Shown piece by piece: positions 1 through 6,496 of a DNA stretch of 9,393 nucleotides. The position numbers and the translations under genes were made by a program. The notes under the pieces are model-generated. The model was given only the letters and a program-made list of their open reading frames with translations. It made no database searches and was not told the origin of the DNA. Each line of letters starts with the position of its first letter. The first letter of the stretch is position 1. This DNA comes from UBA8437 sp003445035 (GTDB lineage Bacteria > Planctomycetota > Planctomycetia > Planctomycetales > Planctomycetaceae): NCBI GenBank assembly GCA_937901285.1, contig CALCHI010000152.1, positions 1 through 9,393 of the forward strand, in the 5' to 3' direction.

Positions 1-603
1 CGCCTCCGGCAGCAGGTCGCCGGCCAGTTGTTCGATCGTGAATCGGTCGAAGGGCATGTCGCTGTTGAGCGCCTCGACGACCCAGTGCCGAAATCTCCAC
101 GCAACCGGCCGCAGCTGATCGGTCAGGTAACCGTCGCTGTCGGCGTAGTGGGCCACGTCGAGCCACGGCCGCGCCCAGCGTTCCCCGTAGTGCGGCGAGG
201 ACAGCAGACGATCGACGACTCGCTGGTAGGCACCAGGGCGTTTGTCCCTGGTGAACGCCTCGACCTCGCGCGGTGTCGGCGGCAACCCGACCAGGTCAAG
301 CGTGACGCGGCGGATCAACGTCTCGCGACCGGCGACCGGAGATGGAACGATCCCCTCACGGACCAGCCTTCGAAGCACGAACAGGTCGATCGCGTTCCTG
401 GCCCACTCCCTCCGGGCAGCAGGCGGTACGTCCGGACGAATGATCGGACGGTACGACCAGTGCTGTTGTTCGGCCGGATCAGCGTCAGCGGCCAACGTAA
501 GCCGGGAGGCCACGCCCCCCAGCATCGAGGCACTCAACAGAATCACACAGGTTCGGCGGAGAAAGCCACACGGATCCCGATCAAGCGGCCCGGTGAGACT
601 CAT
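1..603 (-). CDS. DUF1549 (PSCyt2) domain protein, probably a DUF1549/DUF1553 planctomycete protein; 3' end outside window
   Basis: I translated this frame directly; it is open from an ATG at 603 to the window edge, giving 201 residues. The N-terminus is a signal peptide (FLRR, then a hydrophobic stretch, about residues 14-41). Next comes the HWSYRPI segment (residues 48-54) that normally introduces DUF1549. DUF1549 itself follows, with DLVGLPPTPREVEAF (102-116), HYGERWARPWLDVAHYADSDGY (about 136-157) and the FTIEQLAGDLLPE block (187-199). In this family a DUF1553 (PSD1) domain normally follows, but that part is not in the window. The usual N-terminal PSCyt1 haem domain is absent: there is no CxxCH before DUF1549. 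The start is supported by a four-base ATGA overlap with the stop of the LRR-VHL gene, which suggests translational coupling. The exact biochemical role of the family is unknown; it is exported and is typically encoded beside DUF1501 proteins, as here. Confidence 0.9.
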   Translation of the reverse strand, partial: MSLTGPLDRDPCGFLRRTCVILLSASMLGGVASRLTLAADADPAEQQHWSYRPIIRPDVPPAARREWARNAIDLFVLRRLVREGIVPSPVAGRETLIRRVTLDLVGLPPTPREVEAFTRDKRPGAYQRVVDRLLSSPHYGERWARPWLDVAHYADSDGYLTDQLRPVAWRFRHWVVEALNSDMPFDRFTIEQLAGDLLPEA

Positions 604-1490
604 GGGACCGACCCCGGAATCACCGCACGGGAATCGTCCTGCTGGACGACGAAGTAGCCGAGCGGCTGGTCACTGTCGTCAGTGACCAGCCAGGCGTTCT
701 TCGAATAGCTGTTCTGCTTGCGGATGGCGCCGGGAGCCAGCCTGGCGTAGAACTTGAGTTCGCCCTTGCCGTAACTGATCCAGAAGAGCTTCACCGGACG
801 TTTCGACTTGTTCTCGAACAGGATCTCGCAGTTGATCCCGTTTTCCGATCGCAAGGGAGCCTCGCTCCGGCTGGCCACCGACACCCACTTCAGTGGAACA
901 CGGGACTTCGGCTTTTCGACTTCCGAGGGGAAAACGGATGCCAACTTGTCCAGGTCCAACCCCTTCACGATCCGAATCCCGGTCCGGCTCTTCCGGAGCC
1001 GCGCAACCCCCGCGTCGGTCACACCCGTTCTCCAGACGTAAAGCCGCTTCAGCTTCTTGCACTTGGCCAGCTTCTCCAGCGACTTGTCGGTGACTTTCGT
1101 GGCGTAGAGATTCAGGTACTCCAGCCGTGGTAGCCCGGCAACGTGCTCCATCCCCTTGTCGCCGATCCCGGTCATTTCCAGGTGTAGCCACCGCAGCTTG
1201 TCGAGCCGCTTCAGGTGCACCAGCCCGGCGCTGGTGACCCTGGTCTTGCTCACGTTCAGCCAGGCAACGTCCTTCAGAACCGCCACGTGCGACAGGTCCT
1301 TGTCGGTCAGTCGACGCCCTCGCAGGTGAAAGTCGACTTCCCATTCCTTGCCGACCGAGCGGACCGAGCCACCGAGTTTTCTGATCGCCGAGATCGCCTC
1401 GGTGACCTCATCGGCCCAGGCGGACGGTGCCCCCCCGACGACGAACAGGCACGCCAACCACAGCGAAGTCACTGGCAGGTTTCGGCACAT
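600..1490 (-). CDS. Secreted leucine-rich-repeat protein with a C-terminal VHL-beta-like domain
   Basis: The ATG at 1490 gives 296 residues. Residues 1-26 form a clear signal peptide ending in an AWA cleavage motif. Residues 60 to about 175 hold leucine-rich repeats with an exact 24-residue period: unit starts fall at 60, 84, 108, 132 and 156, each with a (R/K/G)-(V/I/L)-(T/G)-(D/S) start and an L-x-x-L-x-L strand. Residues about 209-290 resemble the beta domain of human VHL: the PLRS start, a FENKSKRPVKLFW strand (human FCNRSPRVVLPVW), YARLAPG (human YPTLPPG) and NSYSKNAWL (human HSYRGHLWL). The gene lies between a DUF1501 gene and a DUF1549 gene, overlapping the latter by four bases. A longer form from a TTG at 1535 would overlap the DUF1501 stop as TTGA and add 15 residues. 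I prefer 1490 because it places the signal peptide at the N-terminus, although neither start has a well-spaced Shine-Dalgarno. A role in ligand recognition outside the cytoplasm is inferred from the two binding folds; the ligand is unknown. Confidence 0.88.
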   Translation of the reverse strand: MCRNLPVTSLWLACLFVVGGAPSAWADEVTEAISAIRKLGGSVRSVGKEWEVDFHLRGRRLTDKDLSHVAVLKDVAWLNVSKTRVTSAGLVHLKRLDKLRWLHLEMTGIGDKGMEHVAGLPRLEYLNLYATKVTDKSLEKLAKCKKLKRLYVWRTGVTDAGVARLRKSRTGIRIVKGLDLDKLASVFPSEVEKPKSRVPLKWVSVASRSEAPLRSENGINCEILFENKSKRPVKLFWISYGKGELKFYARLAPGAIRKQNSYSKNAWLVTDDSDQPLGYFVVQQDDSRAVIPGSVP

Positions 1491-1531
1491 GCTCCGACTC
1501 GACTGTCTGGTTGCGGTGTCCACTCCGGGAA

Positions 1532-2947
1532 TCAAAACAGCGGCAACACCCGGCCGCCGCAGATCTGGAAGGGACGTCCCTCCCGATCGGGAACTTCTGT
1601 CCGTGGGTTGATGCCCATGGCGGTCAACACCGTCGCATGGAAATCTTTTGGCGAACAGTCGTTCGCCAGGGGCCGGGCACCGTCGCGATCGCTGCTGCCG
1701 TAAACGTGTCCACCACGGACACCGCCACCGGCCAGGATCTGCGAAAACACGGCGGGGTAGTGATCCCGACCACCGTTCTTGTTGATCTTGGGCGTACGGC
1801 CGAAATCGGTCAGCACCGCCACGAGCGTTTCTTCCAGCGAACCACGTTGCTCGAGATCGGTCAGCAGGGCCGAGATCGAACGATCGAAGACCGGCAGCAG
1901 CCGCTTCTTCATCTTGGGGAAGTGGCCACGGTGGGTGTCCCAGTTGTCACCGCTGCCACCGGCCAGGTCACCCGCTCCGGCATTGACCTGCACCACCGGC
2001 ACCCCGGCCTCGGTCAGGCGTCGCGCCAGCAGCATGCTCTGGCCACCGATGTGGTCCCCGTACATCACCCGGATGCGAGGATCCTCGTTTTCCAGGTCGT
2101 AGGCTTCCTTGACCGGTGAACTCAGCAGCATGTCCGCCGCCATCTCGCGGAACCGGTTGAACCGCTGAAAGTCGGCCTGTGTTCCGACCTGGCGTTCGAG
2201 TTTCGCTCGCAGGGACTGACGGCCCTCGACACGGTTCCGCCCGAGATTCAGCTTCAGTTCCAGTTCGCGGTTGGTGTACCGCGAGGTGCCCCCATAGGGT
2301 TTGCCGGCGGGCGTCCGCAGCATGATCGGATCGTAATCCACTCCCAGCCAGCCGCCGAACTGCCCCTGGATCAGCGCACCGTTGTCGTAGTTCAGGTACG
2401 GCATGGCAACCGCGGGGGGCGTCCCGTCGGGGACGTCACAGAATCGGGAGACCATCGCCGCCAACGACGGCCAGTTCTTGCGGTCCTTGGCCTTGCCCAT
2501 CGGGGCCTTCTGCCCGGTGATACTGGTGTACAGCGCCGGCCCGTGAGCCCCGGTGTGATGATGCAACGACCTCACGACGGCGATCTTCTCGGAATGCCGG
2601 GCCATCAGCGGGATGTGCTCGCAGAAATGCACACCCGGTGTGGCCGTCGAAATCGTCTGGAACTCGCCCCGCAATTCCGACAGGGCTTCTGGCTTGGGAT
2701 CCCACGATTCCTGGTGAGCAATTCCGCCCCAGAGATAAATCACGATGCACGACTTCGCCCGCGGCAGAGACGCGGCGTCGGCCCGCAGGCTCAGCAGAGT
2801 CGGCAGCGTGAGTCCGCTCAGCCCGACACTGCCACACAGCAGATTGCGTCGTGAAATTCGAGGAGGAAGGATCGTGCTCTCCCGGGAAGTGGACGCTCGG
2901 GGCGATACGCAGCAGTCTACCCGATTGGGAGAGAACAACCGAAGCAA
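1532..2947 (-). CDS. DUF1501 family protein, Tat-exported
   Basis: The family belongs to the alkaline phosphatase/sulfatase-like superfamily but has no assigned reaction. From the TTG at 2947 the protein has 471 residues, normal for DUF1501. A twin-arginine signal, ISRRNLLCGSVGLSGLTLP, lies at about 31-49. The N-terminal core motif is WGGIAHQESWDPKP (73-86). C-terminal family motifs are DFGRTP (381-386), then GGRDHYP and ILAGGGVRGGHVYG. The frame is open upstream to a GTG at 3103, but that start would overlap the preceding gene by 68 bases and adds sequence unlike any export signal. The TTG at 2947 has GGAG five bases upstream and leaves an 88-base gap after the preceding gene. No ATG exists between 3103 and the Tat motif, so the start is the least certain part. 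It probably works with the DUF1549 protein encoded downstream, a pairing typical of planctomycetes. The motif HQESWD replaces the more common HxDTWD seen in the second DUF1501 copy here. Confidence 0.9.
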   Translation of the reverse strand: MLRLFSPNRVDCCVSPRASTSRESTILPPRISRRNLLCGSVGLSGLTLPTLLSLRADAASLPRAKSCIVIYLWGGIAHQESWDPKPEALSELRGEFQTISTATPGVHFCEHIPLMARHSEKIAVVRSLHHHTGAHGPALYTSITGQKAPMGKAKDRKNWPSLAAMVSRFCDVPDGTPPAVAMPYLNYDNGALIQGQFGGWLGVDYDPIMLRTPAGKPYGGTSRYTNRELELKLNLGRNRVEGRQSLRAKLERQVGTQADFQRFNRFREMAADMLLSSPVKEAYDLENEDPRIRVMYGDHIGGQSMLLARRLTEAGVPVVQVNAGAGDLAGGSGDNWDTHRGHFPKMKKRLLPVFDRSISALLTDLEQRGSLEETLVAVLTDFGRTPKINKNGGRDHYPAVFSQILAGGGVRGGHVYGSSDRDGARPLANDCSPKDFHATVLTAMGINPRTEVPDREGRPFQICGGRVLPLF

Positions 2948-2952
2948 GTCCG

Positions 2953-2956
2953 CTCC
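2953..2956 (-). promoter_or_regulatory. Shine-Dalgarno GGAG that sets the DUF1501 TTG start
   Basis: On the minus strand GGAG is followed by five bases and then TTG at 2947. It is the best ribosome binding site near any in-frame start codon of this gene, and it favours 2947 over the GTG codons at 3103 and 3043, neither of which has a recognisable site upstream. Confidence 0.5.
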
Positions 2957-3035
2957 GGGGACACGACGGCCGGCAGGCCGGGTGACAAAAGGGATACTGT
3001 TCCGGAACTGCGAACGGGTGACGGGGCAAGTGAAG

Positions 3036-3515
3036 TCAGGCACCTGTTTCAGCGTCTGACTGCCCGGCCGAATCCTCGGGCCAGACGTCTCCCAGTTCTT
3101 CACGGACGCTGTCGACGAGCGTCCGACGAAAATCGATGCTGATCGCCGGGTCCTGCGTCATCCGGACCTGTTCCAGGCCGACTCCCAGCATGGTCCTCGA
3201 ACTGGAAGTCATCTCGTCGAACGGCAGGAACAGCGGGGGGTGACCCGGTCGCATGATGAACCACGGAGAGATCTTCAGGCCTTTTGCGGTCGCCTCGATG
3301 CTGACGCAGTTGTTGTAGCCGCACCAGCCCCTCAACGACACGCTCTGCATCCGCCACGTGTGACCATCGGTCAATTCCGACATCTCGTCACGATAGACGC
3401 GAGCCAGCCGGCTCCAGCCGCCCAGCCACGACAGCAGCCCGATAATCGCAAACCAGCCAACGATCACACCGGGCGCCAGCAGGACCTGAATCGAAACGGG
3501 GATTTCGGCCAGCAT
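3036..3515 (-). CDS. Small single-pass membrane protein of unknown function
   Basis: This is a 159-residue protein that I do not recognise as a named family. One hydrophobic segment (about residues 8-33) is followed by a basic stretch (RLARVYR, 36-42), which by the positive-inside rule places the C-terminal part in the cytoplasm. The soluble part looks mostly beta: residues 58-105 contain RGWCGYNNC, with cysteines at 65 and 70, then a GLKISPWF strand and the motif RPGHPPLFLPFDEM (89-102). The C-terminal tail is acidic. The ATG at 3515 is well supported by GGGAGAAAA, with GGGAG nine bases upstream. It is the first gene of the minus-strand cluster and faces the cytochrome gene across the divergent control region. 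A PH-like or GRAM-like fold is conceivable from the strand pattern but unproven. Placement in the cluster suggests, but does not show, a link to the exported proteins downstream. Confidence 0.82.
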   Translation of the reverse strand: MLAEIPVSIQVLLAPGVIVGWFAIIGLLSWLGGWSRLARVYRDEMSELTDGHTWRMQSVSLRGWCGYNNCVSIEATAKGLKISPWFIMRPGHPPLFLPFDEMTSSSRTMLGVGLEQVRMTQDPAISIDFRRTLVDSVREELGDVWPEDSAGQSDAETGA

Positions 3516-3678
3516 TTCGATTTTCTCCCGAGGATGGCCAGCGGCGACCGGTGGCTGGAATAGCTATACTTGGGGGTTGAAAGATTTGTTGCCGCACAGG
3601 AAATGTTCCGGATATACCTCGGTATCGCACGGCGGGGATGGCCCCGCAGCGTGTTCCGGGCAGCCAGGTCAGACCGCA
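3516..3678. promoter_or_regulatory. Divergent control region with palindromic -10-like core
   Basis: These 163 bases separate the two diverging clusters and must hold promoters for at least the first gene of each. A perfect 8-base palindrome, ATAGCTAT (3560-3567), overlaps a plus-strand TATACT (3565-3570), which matches the sigma-70 -10 consensus at five of six positions. The reverse strand reads TATAGC across the same spot, so one AT-rich core could serve both directions. No convincing -35 hexamer is present at 16-18 bases on either side. The plus-strand mRNA would have a leader of roughly 100 bases before the ATG at 3679. A TTG at 3577 lies in frame but gives an extension with no export signal. 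Confidence 0.4.
3525..3529 (-). promoter_or_regulatory. Shine-Dalgarno GGGAG for the small membrane protein gene
   Basis: GGGAG followed by AAAATCGAA and ATG at 3515 is the clearest ribosome binding site in the window and fixes the start of the first gene in the minus-strand cluster. Confidence 0.6.
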
Positions 3679-6450
3679 ATGAACAGAGACCGCACCGAGT
3701 CGCATTGTAGACAAGTCTCCTGGCTGATCGCGTTGCTGTGCGCGATGAGTGCCGCAGCAACCGGGCAGAGCAACAATCCGTCCGGAACCAAAAACGCGGC
3801 TGATCCGGCTGCCGCCAATCCCGCAAAGAACGTCTCGGCACTCCCGACCCTCGACGAGTTGAAAGTCACCGGGGCGCGGCGATCGAGTTATCGGAAACGA
3901 GAGCGCAAGCCGGTCAGAACCGAAACGCCCAAACCCCGACTCGCGGAGTTCCGGAAGGATATCAAGCCCGTCCTGAAAACCGCCTGCATCCGGTGTCACG
4001 GACCCAAGAAGCAGGAAGGCAACATTCGAATCGACAAGCTCGATCCTGATCTCCTGAACGGAGACGACGTGGAATGGTGGCTGGAAATCGTCGCGGTGCT
4101 GAACAACGGAGAAATGCCGCCTGCCGACGCGACCAAGCTCGGTGACCGGGACCGCACCAGGGTGATCGAATGGCTCTCCTCGGAGATCCAGGTCGCCTCG
4201 GCCGTGCGTCGGGCCAAGCAGGGACACTCGTCCTTCCGGCGAATGACCCGCTACGAATACAACCACTCGCTGCAGGATCTGCTCGGCCTGCCCTACAACT
4301 TTGCCAAGGACCTGCCGCCGGAAGCGACCTCCGAGGACGGATTCCAGAACAGCTCCGAGAACCTGCAGATGTCGGTCATCCGGTTCGGGGCGTACCGCGA
4401 GTTGAGTCGCAAAGCTCTGATGAACGCCACCGTGCGAGGCAAACAGCCCGAACGGATCTTCTGGGACATTTCCATGAAGGCCGCCGCGGCCGAGTCGTTG
4501 GCCAAGCAGGAGGCTCAACTCGAAAAGATCCGGCAGAAGAACAAGGACAATCCCGAGAAGCTGAAACGGGAACTCGAGCGACAGGCCGCCAGGTTCCGGG
4601 TCCGGCACAACGGCCCCCACTACAAGGACCTGAGTACAGGGGCGACCGCAAGAGTCTCCTGGAGTTACGGCGGAGCCAAGTACGCCTGGAAACCGTCAAA
4701 GGCGCGTCCCAAGGTCCCTGCGGCTTCCCGGCACGTCGTCGTCATCCCCGCCAGGCAGAAGCTGATCGTCGAACTGGGAAACCTGGTCCCTGACCGGGGA
4801 ACACTTCGGGTACGCGTCCGTGCCTCGAGGGTCTCGGTCGACAAGAACAGGAAACGGATTCCGAGCCTGCAGCTGGAATTCGGCTGGCAGGCCAGCAACG
4901 ATTCGGCCGCCTCGGTGAGAATCAGCAACCGCGATGTTGTCGTCGACGCCGTTCCGGAGAAGCCGAAGTTCTACCAGTGGGATGTGCCTCTGAGTGAAAT
5001 CTACCCGCGGAACCTGATGCGGAAGACCGCCAAGATGGGAGGCCTGCCGAGTCCGTCGGAGTTCGTGAAACTGGTCAACAGTTCGGCCTCCCAGGGTGAC
5101 ATCCAGATTGACCACGTGGAGGTCATCGCACCCATCTACGAGAAATGGCCGCCGGACTCGCACACCCGCATTTTCCTCGACAGTTCGAACAAGACTGACG
5201 AGCCGGTCTACGCGCGGGAGGTGCTGTCGAATTTCCTGTCGCGTGCCTGGCGACACCACGCCACCGATGCGGAAATCGACCAGAAACTGGCCCTGTTCGC
5301 AAAGATCCGTCCCAAGTGCGACGACTTCCAGGAAGCCATGGTGGAGGTCCTGGCGACAGTGCTCTCCTCGCCGAAGTTCCTTTATCTCGTCCCGCCCGGC
5401 CGGGCGAAGCGATCCGGCAAAAGCGGGGACGGCAACCGGCTGGCGGCCTGGGAACTGGCCACCCGTCTTTCGGTGTTTCTGTGGTGCAGCACTCCCGACG
5501 ACGAGCTGCTGGAGCTGTCGGCCAGGGGACGGTTGAACGACCGGGATGTCCTGGTCAGCCAGGTCAAACGCATGCTGGCCGATCCGCGGTCTCGACGATT
5601 CTCCAGGCACTTCGTCCGCCAGTGGCTGGGCATGCAGCTGCTGGATTTCTTGCAAGTCGACAGGAAGGCGTTCCGCCAGTTCAACCCGTCCCTGAAAGAA
5701 GCGATGCAGGAAGAACCCATCGCCTTCTTCGATGAGGTTCTGAAGCACAATCACAGCGTGCTGGACTTCATCCATGCCGATTACACGATGACCAACGAGC
5801 GACTCGCCCGGCACTACGGATTGAAGGACGTCTACGGAAACGACTTTCGCCGCGTGGAGCTCGATTCCACGCACAGGCGGGGCGGCCTGCTGACCCAGGC
5901 CGGCCTGCTGGCCATGAATTCCGACGGCAAGGACTCTCATCCGCTCAAACGCGGCATCTGGATGCTCGAAAGCCTGCTCAACGATCCCCCTCCACCACCA
6001 CCACCGGCCGTGCCAGAGATCGATCTTGCCGATCCCAAGATCGCCAAGCTCACCCTGAAAGAGCGGATCGAAAATCATCGGAACCACGCGGCGTGCATGT
6101 CCTGTCACGCGAAGATCGATCCGTGGGGAATCGCGTTCGAGAACTACGACGCCGTCGGCAGCTGGCGCGACCAGGTCAAGGGGAAACCGGTCGATGCGTC
6201 CAGCCTGCTTTTCAACAGGCAGAAGCTCGACGGCATGGACGGCCTGAAGCGATACCTGCTGGCAAATCGACAGGATCAATTCGCCCGGGCGATGGTCCAC
6301 AAACTGACCACCTACGCACTGGGACGCCCCCTGACATTCGGTGATCGCTCGGGCATCGACCGGATCACGGCCGATCTCCGCAGGCAGGGCGACGGACTTG
6401 CTACAATGGTCATATTGATTGTCACGAGTGAACTGTTTCAGTCGAAGTAA
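3679..6450 (+). CDS. Exported planctomycete multidomain cytochrome: PSCyt1-DUF1587-DUF1595-DUF1592-DUF1588-DUF1585
   Basis: The protein has 923 residues, with a signal peptide at 1-31 (basic start, then WLIALLCAMSAAATG). Domains in order: PSCyt1 with haem motif CIRCH at 103-107 and a likely distal ligand in NNGEMPP; DUF1587 from FRRMTRYEYNHSLQDLLGL (186 on); a charged, probably coiled helical stretch at about 265-310; a beta-rich region at about 324-495; DUF1595 (about 511-572); DUF1592 (about 586-715); DUF1588 (about 732-830) with a seven-proline run at 770-776 and a second haem motif CMSCH at 806-810; and DUF1585 (about 850-921), including YALGRPL and ending SELFQSK. Two covalently bound haems imply electron transfer in the periplasm or at the cell surface; the substrate is unknown. 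A longer form from TTG at 3577 is rejected because the signal peptide begins at 3679. It is followed after 46 bases by the DUF1552 gene, its usual partner in planctomycetes. Confidence 0.95.
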   Translation: MNRDRTESHCRQVSWLIALLCAMSAAATGQSNNPSGTKNAADPAAANPAKNVSALPTLDELKVTGARRSSYRKRERKPVRTETPKPRLAEFRKDIKPVLKTACIRCHGPKKQEGNIRIDKLDPDLLNGDDVEWWLEIVAVLNNGEMPPADATKLGDRDRTRVIEWLSSEIQVASAVRRAKQGHSSFRRMTRYEYNHSLQDLLGLPYNFAKDLPPEATSEDGFQNSSENLQMSVIRFGAYRELSRKALMNATVRGKQPERIFWDISMKAAAAESLAKQEAQLEKIRQKNKDNPEKLKRELERQAARFRVRHNGPHYKDLSTGATARVSWSYGGAKYAWKPSKARPKVPAASRHVVVIPARQKLIVELGNLVPDRGTLRVRVRASRVSVDKNRKRIPSLQLEFGWQASNDSAASVRISNRDVVVDAVPEKPKFYQWDVPLSEIYPRNLMRKTAKMGGLPSPSEFVKLVNSSASQGDIQIDHVEVIAPIYEKWPPDSHTRIFLDSSNKTDEPVYAREVLSNFLSRAWRHHATDAEIDQKLALFAKIRPKCDDFQEAMVEVLATVLSSPKFLYLVPPGRAKRSGKSGDGNRLAAWELATRLSVFLWCSTPDDELLELSARGRLNDRDVLVSQVKRMLADPRSRRFSRHFVRQWLGMQLLDFLQVDRKAFRQFNPSLKEAMQEEPIAFFDEVLKHNHSVLDFIHADYTMTNERLARHYGLKDVYGNDFRRVELDSTHRRGGLLTQAGLLAMNSDGKDSHPLKRGIWMLESLLNDPPPPPPPAVPEIDLADPKIAKLTLKERIENHRNHAACMSCHAKIDPWGIAFENYDAVGSWRDQVKGKPVDASSLLFNRQKLDGMDGLKRYLLANRQDQFARAMVHKLTTYALGRPLTFGDRSGIDRITADLRRQGDGLATMVILIVTSELFQSK

Positions 6451-6496
6451 AAACGGTAGAAGAGGCGTGGCGCCCGCTTTCGGAAAGACAACCGTC

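Noticed and set aside
28..685. Plus-strand open frames at 28-657 and 242-685
   Set aside because: They are shadows of the minus-strand DUF1549 gene, which has unmistakable family motifs in its own frame.
1440..1460. Possible lipobox (WLAC) in the signal peptide of the LRR-VHL protein
   Set aside because: The residue at -3 is Trp rather than Leu, the cysteine sits mid-way in the hydrophobic core, and a good AWA signal peptidase I site follows.
1427..2119. A 230-codon plus-strand frame
   Set aside because: It lies antisense to the DUF1501 and LRR-VHL genes and has no recognisable domain.
2967..2980. Hairpin CGGCC-GGCA-GGCCG upstream of the DUF1501 start
   Set aside because: Five base pairs in G+C-rich DNA are expected by chance, and no T-tract or known leader structure accompanies it.
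3577..3678. TTG-started N-terminal extension of the cytochrome
   Set aside because: It places 34 non-hydrophobic residues before an obvious signal peptide and begins right at the likely promoter core, leaving no leader.
6402..6407. TACAAT, a -10-like hexamer before the DUF1552 gene
   Set aside because: It lies inside the coding sequence of the cytochrome, has no -35 partner, and the genes are close enough to share a transcript.
6419..6496. TTG-started extension of the DUF1552 protein overlapping the cytochrome gene
   Set aside because: The Tat signal starts naturally at the ATG at 6497, and the extension has no export features.
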